A DNA stretch of 64,000 nucleotides from Clostridiales bacterium (GTDB lineage Bacteria > Bacillota > Clostridia > Lachnospirales > Lachnospiraceae), in the NCBI GenBank assembly GCA_012520645.1, contig JAAYNV010000040.1, forward strand, positions 1 through 64,000, read 5' to 3'. A program made the translations under genes and the position numbers. Shown in pieces: positions 29,532-39,038 of this stretch (position 1 is its first letter; each line of letters opens with the position of its first letter). Below the pieces are notes generated by a model. That model worked only from the letters and a program-made list of their open reading frames with translations. It did not search any database and was not told the DNA's origin.

Positions 29532-29731
29532 TTATGAGGGGGGAGATAGTGAGTGTTATCAACTATCTGAAATACAATATAATCAATAAATGTGTTTATT
29601 TTGTGTTCAAAAAGTGAAAAAACTAGTAAAAATCTAAAGAGAATATAAAAAGACTCCCTTTGTTGAAAAACCCCCTCATTTGTGCTATCTTAAAAAGGAA
29701 ACGCAATTTGGAAAAGAATCGAGGTAATAGA

Positions 29732-31207
29732 ATGTATTCGGTCAGCAAATTAATGGAGAAGCTAGATTATACCTGCATCTGTGGAAGTGCGGATGTATCC
29801 GTTACGGATGTCGTGTATGATTCCAGAAAGGTACGGGAAGGCAGCATGTTCATCTGCATTGCTGGTGCCAATGTGGATGGACATAATTTAATAGAAGAGG
29901 CAGTAGGAAAGGGCGCGAAGGTTCTTGTTGTGGAGCGGGATGTAGAGTTTCTAAAGGGAGCGGACATCACGATTCTCAGGGTGGCAGATACCCGCTATGC
30001 CATGGCTTTTATTGCAGCGGCGTATTTTGATTATCCGGCAGAGAAGCTGAAGGTGATTGGCATTACGGGAACGAAGGGAAAGACGACAACGACCTATCTG
30101 ATTAAGTCGATTTTGGAGCATGCAGGACGCAAGGTAGGACTGGTCGGTACGATTGAAGCGATCATCGGGGAAAAACACATTCCTGCGAACAATACGACAC
30201 CGGAGTCCTTTATTTTACAGGATTATTTTCATCAGATGGTGGAGGCAGGCTGTGATACCGTCGTCATGGAGGTATCCTCACAGGGACTGATGATGCACCG
30301 GACACAAGGCTTTCTGTTTGATATCGGTATTCTGACCAATGTGGAACCGGATCATATCGGTCCGAATGAACATGCCAGTTTTGAAGAATATATGGCATGC
30401 AAGGGGTTATTATTCAAACAGTGCCGGATTGGTATCGTGAATGCGGATGATGTCCATACAAGGACTGTGACCGAAGGACATACGTGTACGCTGGAGACTT
30501 ATGGATTTTTCAAGGATGCAGACCTTAGGGCAGAGGATTATGAACTGGTGCACAGACCGGGCAGTCTTGGTGTGACCTTCCGGGTAAGCGGGTTGCTTGA
30601 GATGAAGGCAGAGATTGCCACACCGGGAAAGTTTAGCATATACAATGCGTTGACGGCGATTGCCGTATGCAGACATTTTGATGTTTCGATCGAAGATATG
30701 CAGGCGGCGCTTTTACAGGCAAAGGTTAAGGGCAGAATTGAGATGGTAAAGGTATCGGATGATTTTACGCTGATGATCGACTATGCCCACAATGCCATGG
30801 CGTTAGAAAGTCTTCTTGGCACATTGAAGGAATATAGACCAAACAGGCTGATATGCCTGTTCGGCTGCGGTGGAAACCGTTCTAAGCTGCGCCGTTATGA
30901 GATGGGTGAGGTCAGCGGAAGGTTGGCGGATCTTACGATCATTACTTCCGATAATCCGCGGTTTGAAAAGCCGCAGGATATTATAGAGGATATTAAGACC
31001 GGAATTGCAAAGACCACAGGAAAATACGTGGAAATCTGTGACAGAAAAGAAGCCATCGCCTATGCGATCGATCATGGTGAGCCGGGGGATATTATTGTGT
31101 TAGCCGGAAAAGGGCATGAGGATTATCAGGAAATTGAAGGCAAAAAATATCCAATGGATGAAAGAGTACTGATTCAGGAGATACTGGATGAGAGGAAAGT
31201 ACGTTAA
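29732..31207 (+). CDS. murE: UDP-MurNAc-tripeptide synthetase MurE
   Basis: VIGITGTKGKTTTTYLI; DNPR motif (meso-DAP type). Confidence 0.93.
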   Translation: MYSVSKLMEKLDYTCICGSADVSVTDVVYDSRKVREGSMFICIAGANVDGHNLIEEAVGKGAKVLVVERDVEFLKGADITILRVADTRYAMAFIAAAYFDYPAEKLKVIGITGTKGKTTTTYLIKSILEHAGRKVGLVGTIEAIIGEKHIPANNTTPESFILQDYFHQMVEAGCDTVVMEVSSQGLMMHRTQGFLFDIGILTNVEPDHIGPNEHASFEEYMACKGLLFKQCRIGIVNADDVHTRTVTEGHTCTLETYGFFKDADLRAEDYELVHRPGSLGVTFRVSGLLEMKAEIATPGKFSIYNALTAIAVCRHFDVSIEDMQAALLQAKVKGRIEMVKVSDDFTLMIDYAHNAMALESLLGTLKEYRPNRLICLFGCGGNRSKLRRYEMGEVSGRLADLTIITSDNPRFEKPQDIIEDIKTGIAKTTGKYVEICDRKEAIAYAIDHGEPGDIIVLAGKGHEDYQEIEGKKYPMDERVLIQEILDERKVR

Positions 31208-33413
31208 TGTTATAGTGGACATAGCACATGAAAAAGTGGATAGACCGTTCCAGTACCGGATTCCACCTTCACTTCAGGGAAGTATTGAGGAAGGCATGGC
31301 GGTGACGATACCGTTTGGAAAGGGCAACAAGGAAATTGCCGGCTACGTGGTAGAGGTGACAGACCGGGCAGAATATGCGGAGGATAAGCTGAAGGAAATT
31401 ACCGGTATCCGCACGGGGGATATGCCCGTGGAAGCGGATTCCATACGGTTGGCAGGCTGGATGAAAAGACAGTACGGTTCCACGATGATCAACGCATTAA
31501 AGACCGTGCTGCCGGTCAGGCAGAAGAAAAAGCAGGTTGAGAAGCGGACCGTTTCTTTAGTGTTAGAGGAGGATGCCGCAAAAAAACAGCTTGCCCTTTA
31601 TGAAAAGAAGCATCAGACAGCGCGGGCAAGGATGCTTGCAGAACTGATTGCACAGAAGGAGCTTCCCTATGAGCTGATTACCGGAAAGCTGCATATTACG
31701 GCGGCAACCATACGGACATTATGTGAGGCTGGCATTTGTACCGTACATTCCGAGGTGCTTTACAGAAATCCCGTCAAACTGGAGCACAGAGAAACAGAAA
31801 GAAAAAAGTTAAGTGACAGACAACGAGAGATCGTTGAGTGTATTGCAGAGGATCTGAAACAGGAAAAGCCGGGGGTGCATCTGATCCACGGAATCACCGG
31901 AAGTGGAAAGACCGAGGTCTATCTGACACTGATTGAACAGGTGATTGCGGGCGGGAAACAGGCCATCGTACTGATACCGGAAATTGCCCTGACCTACCAG
32001 ACGCTGATTCGTTTTTTTAACCGGTTTCCGGGTCGGGTTTCTGTCATGAATTCCAGACTCTCGGATGGGGAAAAATATGACCAGTTTGAACGGGCAAAGG
32101 CGGGAGAGATTGATGTCATGATCGGTCCCAGATCTGCTCTGTTTACTCCGTTTACAAGGCTTGGGCTGATCGTTATAGATGAAGAACATGAAAACAGCTA
32201 CAAAAGCGAGAGTATGCCGAAATACCATGCCAGGGAAACGGCAATTCAGATAGCGGCATTTCAGGGCGCCGGAGTGGTGCTTGGCTCTGCGACTCCTTCC
32301 ATAGAGAGTTATTACCGGGCGAAAAACGGTGCGTACCGACTGTATGAAATGACAGAACGACTGACTGGAGGTTTTCTGCCGAAGACCTATATCGTGGATC
32401 TGAGGCAGGAGTTAAAAGAGGGTAATCGTTCTATTTTCAGTAGAAAGCTTTCCCTGCTTTTGGAAGACCGTTTGAGCCGGGGAGAGCAGAGTATTTTATT
32501 TTTAAACCGGAGAGGCTATGCAGGATTTATTTCCTGTCGTTCCTGTGGACATGTGATGAAATGTCCGCACTGTGATGTGTCGCTTTCGGAGCATAGGGGA
32601 GGCAGACTCGTATGTCATTACTGCGGTTTTGAACAGCCGGTGGTGAAACGCTGTCCGGTCTGTGGTTCCAAATATATTCTTGGCTTTCGGGCCGGTACCG
32701 AGCAGATTGAGGAGCAGGTCAAAAAGATATATCCCCGGGCACGGGTGCTTAGGATGGATGCAGATACGACAAGGGGCAGGGAAGGATATGAAAATATCCT
32801 GTCGGCATTTGCCAACAAGGAGGCAGACATTCTGATCGGTACCCAGATGATTGTAAAGGGGCATGATTTCCCGGATGTGACGCTGGTTGGGATTCTGGCG
32901 GCGGATCTTTCGCTTGCTGCAGGAGATTACAGAGCGGCAGAACGGACATTTGAACTGTTGACGCAGGCTGCAGGACGTGCCGGGCGGGGGGAAAAACCTG
33001 GAGAGGTCGTCATTCAGACCTATCAGCCGGAGCATTACAGTGTACAGTATGCGGCAGAGCATGACTACAAAGGCTTTTATGAGGAAGAGATTCTGTTCCG
33101 TGAAATGATGCAGTATCCTCCGGCAGCACATATGCTGGCAGTACAGATTATGGCGGTATCCGAGGAGGCGGGTGAGGCTATGGCAAAGAAATTTGCCGAA
33201 GCGTTAAAACAAAAACAGGAGCTGCGTGTCATCGGACCGGCACCGGCATCCATTGGAAAGGTGAACGATATTTACCGTTTTGTTATTTATATTAAGCATA
33301 AGGATTATGAAAAACTGGTCGAGGTCAAGGACTTTCTGGAGGAATTTCTGAATCGTATGGAGAACCGTAAAGAGACGGCATACTTTGACTTTGATCCGGT
33401 AAATCCATATTAA
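31188..33413 (+). CDS. priA: Primosomal helicase PriA
   Basis: LIHGITGSGKTEVYLTLIEQ; VIDEEHENSYKSE; zinc-binding Cys pairs. Confidence 0.95.
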   Translation: MRGKYVNVIVDIAHEKVDRPFQYRIPPSLQGSIEEGMAVTIPFGKGNKEIAGYVVEVTDRAEYAEDKLKEITGIRTGDMPVEADSIRLAGWMKRQYGSTMINALKTVLPVRQKKKQVEKRTVSLVLEEDAAKKQLALYEKKHQTARARMLAELIAQKELPYELITGKLHITAATIRTLCEAGICTVHSEVLYRNPVKLEHRETERKKLSDRQREIVECIAEDLKQEKPGVHLIHGITGSGKTEVYLTLIEQVIAGGKQAIVLIPEIALTYQTLIRFFNRFPGRVSVMNSRLSDGEKYDQFERAKAGEIDVMIGPRSALFTPFTRLGLIVIDEEHENSYKSESMPKYHARETAIQIAAFQGAGVVLGSATPSIESYYRAKNGAYRLYEMTERLTGGFLPKTYIVDLRQELKEGNRSIFSRKLSLLLEDRLSRGEQSILFLNRRGYAGFISCRSCGHVMKCPHCDVSLSEHRGGRLVCHYCGFEQPVVKRCPVCGSKYILGFRAGTEQIEEQVKKIYPRARVLRMDADTTRGREGYENILSAFANKEADILIGTQMIVKGHDFPDVTLVGILAADLSLAAGDYRAAERTFELLTQAAGRAGRGEKPGEVVIQTYQPEHYSVQYAAEHDYKGFYEEEILFREMMQYPPAAHMLAVQIMAVSEEAGEAMAKKFAEALKQKQELRVIGPAPASIGKVNDIYRFVIYIKHKDYEKLVEVKDFLEEFLNRMENRKETAYFDFDPVNPY

Positions 33414-33433
33414 AAAAACAAAGGAGAGAAACT

Positions 33434-33925
33434 ATGGCAATTAGAAATATCAGGGAAATCGGTGACGAGGTCCTGACCAAGAAATGTAAGGAAGTAAAGG
33501 AAATGACGGATCGTACCAGAGAGCTGATCGACGATATGATCGAGACAATGTATGAGGCAAACGGAGTCGGACTGGCAGCGCCGCAGGTCGGTATCTTAAA
33601 AAGAATCGTAGTCATAGATACAACAGGAGAAGGCGCTATTGTGATGATTAATCCACGCATTGTAGAAACCAGTGGAGAGCAGATCGGTTATGAAGGATGC
33701 TTAAGCGTGCCGGGCAAGACCGGAGTAGTCACCCGGCCAAATTATGTAAAGGCGGTAGCACTGGATGAGGAGATGCAGCCGTTTGAAATTGAGGGAACAG
33801 AGCTTTTGGCACGTGCCATCTGTCATGAGTTAGAGCATCTCGATGGACATCTGTATGTGGAGAAGGTCGAAGGGGAACTGCAGGATGTCGGAGAAGAAGA
33901 TGAATTAGAAGAGGAAGAAGTGTGA
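33434..33925 (+). CDS. def: Peptide deformylase
   Basis: GVGLAAPQVG; EGCLSVPG; ICHELEHLDG. Confidence 0.95.
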   Translation: MAIRNIREIGDEVLTKKCKEVKEMTDRTRELIDDMIETMYEANGVGLAAPQVGILKRIVVIDTTGEGAIVMINPRIVETSGEQIGYEGCLSVPGKTGVVTRPNYVKAVALDEEMQPFEIEGTELLARAICHELEHLDGHLYVEKVEGELQDVGEEDELEEEEV

Positions 33926-34881
33926 AGAATAAGATGAAAATAGTTTTTATGGGAACACCGGATTTTGCCGTGTTAGCTTTAGAGGCCATTGTAGAGGCAG
34001 GGCATGAAGTGACCTGTGTAGTGACACAGCCGGACAAACCAAAAGGGCGGGGAAAGGAAATGCAGTACACACCGGTCAAGGAGTGTGCATTAAAGTATGG
34101 TATTCCTGTCTTTCAGCCGGTGAAGATCAAACAGCCGGAGGAAATTGCCATCTTAAGAGAGTATGAAGCGGATATTTATGTGGTAGCGGCATTCGGACAG
34201 ATTCTTTCACAGGAGATACTGGATATTCCGAAGTTTGGCTGTGTGAACATTCATGCTTCTCTTCTTCCGAAATACCGGGGGGCGGCACCGATCCAGTGGG
34301 CGATTCTTGACGGAGAGACGCAAACCGGTGTCACAATCATGCAGATGAATGCAGGACTGGATACCGGAGATATGCTGACAAAGGTAGTTGTACCGATTAC
34401 GCAAGAGGACACAGGGGAGAGCCTGCATGATAAGCTGAGTGCGGCAGGAGCAAAACTTATCGTAGAGACGTTACCCTTGATTGAAAGGGGCGAGATCATC
34501 CCCGAAAAACAGGACGATTCCAAGTCCTGTTATGCCAGAATGTTAAATAAGGCTATGGGAAAGATTGACTGGAGCCGACCGGCAGTGGAAATTGAGCGTC
34601 TGGTCAGAGGACTCAATTCCTGGCCATCCGCTTTTACTTCTTTCCGCGGTAAAAATCTGAAAATATGGGAAGCTAAGGTGGCAGAGATAAAAGGAACAGA
34701 GGCAAAGCCGGGCTGTGTTACAGAAGTGGACAGGGAATCCTTTACGGTACAGACCGGAGAGGGAGGGCTTCGAATTTTCAGCGTACAGATAGAAGGAAAG
34801 AAAAGGATGACAGTCCGGGATTTCCTTCTGGGATATAAGGTAGAGCCGGGTGAGAGACTCGGTGACAGTATGGGAAAATAA
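33922..34881 (+). CDS. fmt: Methionyl-tRNA formyltransferase
   Basis: MGTPDFAV; NIHASLLPKYRGAAPIQWAI. Confidence 0.95.
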   Translation: MKNKMKIVFMGTPDFAVLALEAIVEAGHEVTCVVTQPDKPKGRGKEMQYTPVKECALKYGIPVFQPVKIKQPEEIAILREYEADIYVVAAFGQILSQEILDIPKFGCVNIHASLLPKYRGAAPIQWAILDGETQTGVTIMQMNAGLDTGDMLTKVVVPITQEDTGESLHDKLSAAGAKLIVETLPLIERGEIIPEKQDDSKSCYARMLNKAMGKIDWSRPAVEIERLVRGLNSWPSAFTSFRGKNLKIWEAKVAEIKGTEAKPGCVTEVDRESFTVQTGEGGLRIFSVQIEGKKRMTVRDFLLGYKVEPGERLGDSMGK

Positions 34882-34907
34882 AAGGAAACAGAATGGAGAG
34901 ATGAAGG

Positions 34908-35612
34908 ATGCCATATTACGGTTTTTACTATGATCCAACTTATGTTTTGGTCTTGATCGGAATTATTTTGACGGTGTTTGCCTCTATGAGAGTAAACAGT
35001 ACTTATAGCAAATATGCGAAAGTGCGCAGTATGTCCGGAATGACCGGTGCGGAAGCAGCACAGAGATTATTGTGGAATGCCGGGATTCAGGATGTGCGGA
35101 TTGAGCATGTGCGGGGGAACCTGACGGATCATTATGATCCCAGAGCAAAGGTTCTTCGTTTGTCGGATGCGACCTATGGTTCCGCTTCCGTTGCGGCGGT
35201 CGGAGTGGCAGCGCATGAGTGTGGTCATGCGATTCAGCATAAAGAGGGATATGCACCGTTAAGTATTCGTTCCGCTCTTGTTCCGGTTGCCAATTTCGGT
35301 TCCAGACTGGGTGTGCCGATTATTCTGCTTGGGCTTTTGTTTGGTTCCGGCAGTCTGTTGATCAATATCGGAATCTGGGTATTTTCCTTGTCCGTGCTGT
35401 TTCAGGTTGTGACCCTTCCGGTGGAATTCAATGCCTCCAGCCGTGCACTCAGACTGTTGGAGAGTCAGGGCATTTTGGGACATCAGGAGATCGGACAGTG
35501 CAGAAAGGTACTTAGTGCGGCGGCACTGACCTATGTGGCAGCGGCGGCGGCTTCCCTTCTTCAGCTGCTTCGTCTGGTGCTTTTGTTCGGAGGCAGACGA
35601 AGCGATGACTAA
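34908..35612 (+). CDS. Zinc metallopeptidase, YugP-like
   Basis: GVAAHECGHAIQHKEGYAPL. Confidence 0.9.
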   Translation: MPYYGFYYDPTYVLVLIGIILTVFASMRVNSTYSKYAKVRSMSGMTGAEAAQRLLWNAGIQDVRIEHVRGNLTDHYDPRAKVLRLSDATYGSASVAAVGVAAHECGHAIQHKEGYAPLSIRSALVPVANFGSRLGVPIILLGLLFGSGSLLINIGIWVFSLSVLFQVVTLPVEFNASSRALRLLESQGILGHQEIGQCRKVLSAAALTYVAAAAASLLQLLRLVLLFGGRRSDD

Positions 35613-37065
35613 GAAGCAGGAACAGAAAGAAAGTCATGTCAATACAAGAGCCATCGTATTGGATATGCTGATGGAAATACTGGAGAACAAGGGAAAGAGC
35701 CATATTGTCATAAAGAATGTTTTGGATAAGTACAATTATATGGATGTGCAGGAAAAGGCATTTATGAAACGGCTGACGGAGGGAACTCTGGAACGGAAGA
35801 TTCAGTTGGATTATGTGATTGACAGCGTTTCCAATACGCCGGTAAACAAGATGAAGCCGCTTATTCGAAATCTTCTGCGAATGAGCGTATACCAGCTTTT
35901 GTTCATGGATCACATACCGGACAGTGCGGTGTGTAATGAGGCGGTGAAGCTTGCACAGAAGCGGAAGTTTCATTCGTTAAAAGGCTTTGTGAATGGTGTG
36001 CTTCGAAACATTGCCCGCAGTAAAGCGCATATTGTTTATCCGGACAGAGAACAGGAACCGGTCCGGTATTTGTCGGTCTTGTATTCCATGCCGGAGTGGA
36101 TCATTCAGATGTGGCTTCTTGATTATGGCATAGAGCGCACGGAAAGACTTTTAGCGGCTCTGTTAGAGGAACATCCGGTGACCGTTCGTATGCGTGAAAC
36201 GCTTTCGGAGGAAGAAAAGGAAGGCGTGCTTCTGGAGTTAAGGGCGGGCGGAGTTTCCGTGGAAAGGCATCCGTATCTGCCATATGCCTATGTGCTGACC
36301 CATACGGAGGGTATCGGAAACCTTTCGGCATTTCGGAGAGGGGAACTTTATGTGCAGGATGTGAGTTCCATGTTTGTGGCAGAGTGTGCCGGAATCCGTG
36401 CCGGAGATTATGTGTTGGATGTCTGTGTGGCACCGGGCGGAAAGAGTCTGCATGCGGCGGAAAAGCTCCTGTTAGCGGAAAATGGGATGAAGATACAAAG
36501 AGAAGCGGGAGAGTGCGCCGATGGACAGAAGGAGCGGAAAACGTGCATAGCCGGATGCGTTGAAGCGAGGGATGTCTCCGGGGAAAAGGCAGAAAAGCTT
36601 CAGGAGAATATGGAACGGCTTCAGATTCCCAATATGAAGATTCGGGTGCAGGATGCGACCGTGACGGATGCTTTTTCGGTGGATAAGGCAGATGTGCTTT
36701 TTCTGGATATTCCCTGTTCCGGACTCGGAATCATGGGAAAGAAACGGGATATCAAGTACAATGTGGAGCCAGAAAGAGTGGCTGAACTTGCCGTATTGCA
36801 GAAAAACATACTGCGCACCTGTATCCCTTATGTAAAAAAGGGCGGAGTCGTCATGTTTTCGACCTGTACGATACATAAACAGGAAAATGAGGAACTGCTT
36901 TCCTGGCTCCTTTCCGAGTTCCCGCTTGAGACAGAGAGCCTGAATGCGTATCTGCCAGCGTGTCTGCACAGTGAGACAACAGAGCAGGGGTATATACAGT
37001 TTCTGCCGGGAGAGCAGGAGACAGATGGATTTTTTCTGGCAAGGCTTCGAAGGAAAAACATTTGA
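35605..37065 (+). CDS. rsmB: 16S rRNA m5C methyltransferase RsmB
   Basis: NusB-like N-terminus; VLDVCVAPGGKSLH; DIPCSGLGIMGKKRDIKY. Confidence 0.93.
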   Translation: MTKKQEQKESHVNTRAIVLDMLMEILENKGKSHIVIKNVLDKYNYMDVQEKAFMKRLTEGTLERKIQLDYVIDSVSNTPVNKMKPLIRNLLRMSVYQLLFMDHIPDSAVCNEAVKLAQKRKFHSLKGFVNGVLRNIARSKAHIVYPDREQEPVRYLSVLYSMPEWIIQMWLLDYGIERTERLLAALLEEHPVTVRMRETLSEEEKEGVLLELRAGGVSVERHPYLPYAYVLTHTEGIGNLSAFRRGELYVQDVSSMFVAECAGIRAGDYVLDVCVAPGGKSLHAAEKLLLAENGMKIQREAGECADGQKERKTCIAGCVEARDVSGEKAEKLQENMERLQIPNMKIRVQDATVTDAFSVDKADVLFLDIPCSGLGIMGKKRDIKYNVEPERVAELAVLQKNILRTCIPYVKKGGVVMFSTCTIHKQENEELLSWLLSEFPLETESLNAYLPACLHSETTEQGYIQFLPGEQETDGFFLARLRRKNI

Positions 37066-37144
37066 CAAACCGGAGTACAAGCGCTGACAGAGATAGAAAA
37101 TCCGATAAAATCGGATAAAAGTCGGATCAAAAAGAGGTGAGGTT

Positions 37145-38218
37145 GTGGAGCGGATCACACAGAACGGAAAAACGGATATCAAATCGTTAACCTTAAAAGA
37201 ACTTAAGGAAGAAGTGTCTGCCATGGGGGAAAAGCCGTTTCGTGCTAAACAGATGTATGAGTGGATGCACAAAAAGCTGGTGCGGGATTTTTCGGAAATG
37301 AGCAATCTGTCCAAGTCTTTCCGGGAAGCCTGTGAAAAGCGGTATGCGTATACGGCGCTGATACCGGTGCGGGAACAGGAATCCAGGATAGACGGCACGA
37401 AGAAATTTTTGTTTGAGCTTTCGGATGGCAATCTGGTGGAAAGTGTTTGGATGCGGTATAAGCACGGCAATTCTGTCTGCATTTCTTCGCAGGTCGGCTG
37501 CCGGATGGGCTGCCGTTTCTGCGCTTCCACGTTAGATGGACTGGAGCGGTCGCTTCTTCCGTCGGAGATGCTGGATCAGATTTATGCGATTACACTGCTG
37601 ACCGGAGAACGTGTATCCAATGTGGTGGTGATGGGAACCGGGGAACCGATGGATAATTATGATAATCTGCTGCGGTTTCTGGAGCTTTTGACCGATGCGA
37701 ACGGGCTGAACATCAGCCAGCGGAATGTGACCGTATCAACCTGTGGTATTGTGCCGAGGATGCGGCAGTTAGCAGAGGAAAAACTGCAGATTACACTGGC
37801 ACTTTCCCTTCATGCACCGACGGATGAGAAACGGAGGAAGCTGATGCCGGTTGCCAATCAGTATTCGCTTACAGAACTGATGGATGCCTGTGCCTATTAT
37901 TTTGAACAGACCGGAAGGCGCATTACGTTTGAATATTCCCTGGTGGCAGGCGTCAATGACAATAAAGAGGAAGCAAGAGAGCTTTCGGACCTGATCGGGC
38001 ATTTAAACTGCCACGTAAACCTGATTCCGGTCAACCCGATTGAGGAGCGGGATTATAAGGAATCCAGCCGTGCGGCAGTGCTTGCTTTTCAAAAGGAACT
38101 TGAAAAAAACAAAATAAATGTTACTATTAGAAGGGAAATGGGACGCGACATCGATGGTGCCTGCGGACAGCTCAGGCGAAGACATACGAAAAAGACAGTG
38201 GAGGACTTAACGTGTTAA
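37145..38218 (+). CDS. rlmN: 23S rRNA adenine methyltransferase RlmN
   Basis: SSQVGCRMGCRFCAS radical SAM motif; GTG start. Confidence 0.95.
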   Translation: MERITQNGKTDIKSLTLKELKEEVSAMGEKPFRAKQMYEWMHKKLVRDFSEMSNLSKSFREACEKRYAYTALIPVREQESRIDGTKKFLFELSDGNLVESVWMRYKHGNSVCISSQVGCRMGCRFCASTLDGLERSLLPSEMLDQIYAITLLTGERVSNVVVMGTGEPMDNYDNLLRFLELLTDANGLNISQRNVTVSTCGIVPRMRQLAEEKLQITLALSLHAPTDEKRRKLMPVANQYSLTELMDACAYYFEQTGRRITFEYSLVAGVNDNKEEARELSDLIGHLNCHVNLIPVNPIEERDYKESSRAAVLAFQKELEKNKINVTIRREMGRDIDGACGQLRRRHTKKTVEDLTC

Positions 38219-38955
38219 AGACGTTTTCCATAACGGACATTGGAAGAAGAAGAAAACTGAATCAGGATTTTGTATATAGCTGTGAACGCCCGATCGGTAA
38301 TCTGCCGAATCTTTTTATTGTGGCAGACGGAATGGGCGGACATAATGCGGGGGACTATGCGTCCAAGTATACGGTGGAAACGATCGTAGAGGAAATCGGA
38401 AAATCATTTGAAAAAAATCCGGTCAGAATTTTAGAGAAGGCCATTCAGAAGGCAAATGAACATATCCGGGAAAAGTCTATGGAAGAGGAGGCTCTTTCCG
38501 GTATGGGGACTACGGTAGTAGCTGCGACCTGTCTGGGAAAATATTTACAGGTAGCAAATGTGGGTGACAGCAGACTGTATGTAGTGGGTGACGAGATTAC
38601 GCAGATTACAAGAGATCACTCTCTGGTAGAAGAAATGGTCCGCATGGGCGGAATTGACAGAGAAAGCGCAAGAAATCACCCGGATAAAAATATCATTACC
38701 AGAGCAGTCGGAGCGCAGGATACAGTGGACATTGACTTTTTCAGTGTGGAACTGAAGGAGGGGGAAATGGTACTTATGTGCTCCGATGGACTGACCAATA
38801 TGCTGGAGGATGAAGAAATCCGGATGATCTTAAGCGGTCAGAGAGATATTGTGGAGAAGGCGGAGGAGCTTATCAAAGCAGCCAACAATAACGGCGGGAA
38901 GGATAATATTGCAGTGATTATTATTGAACCGTTCGCAGATGAGGTGAAAGGTTGA
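38212..38955 (+). CDS. PP2C-family Ser/Thr phosphatase
   Basis: VADGMGGHNAGDYAS; LMCSDGLTNMLED. Confidence 0.93.
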   Translation: MLKTFSITDIGRRRKLNQDFVYSCERPIGNLPNLFIVADGMGGHNAGDYASKYTVETIVEEIGKSFEKNPVRILEKAIQKANEHIREKSMEEEALSGMGTTVVAATCLGKYLQVANVGDSRLYVVGDEITQITRDHSLVEEMVRMGGIDRESARNHPDKNIITRAVGAQDTVDIDFFSVELKEGEMVLMCSDGLTNMLEDEEIRMILSGQRDIVEKAEELIKAANNNGGKDNIAVIIIEPFADEVKG

Positions 38956-39038
38956 AAATCATTGATTTTTAACCGGAGATATTATATGTGGAATGAAACA
39001 CAGTATCTCCAGACTTTGAAAGGAGCATAGTTATAGAG

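Noticed and set aside
37095-37135. Short TCGGATAAAA-like repeats before rlmN
   Set aside because: Too short and degenerate; possible small hairpin only.
36472-37530. 352-aa minus-strand ORF
   Set aside because: Antisense to rsmB/rlmN, low-complexity basic/Ser-rich translation, no recognisable domain; consistent with codon-bias shadow ORF.
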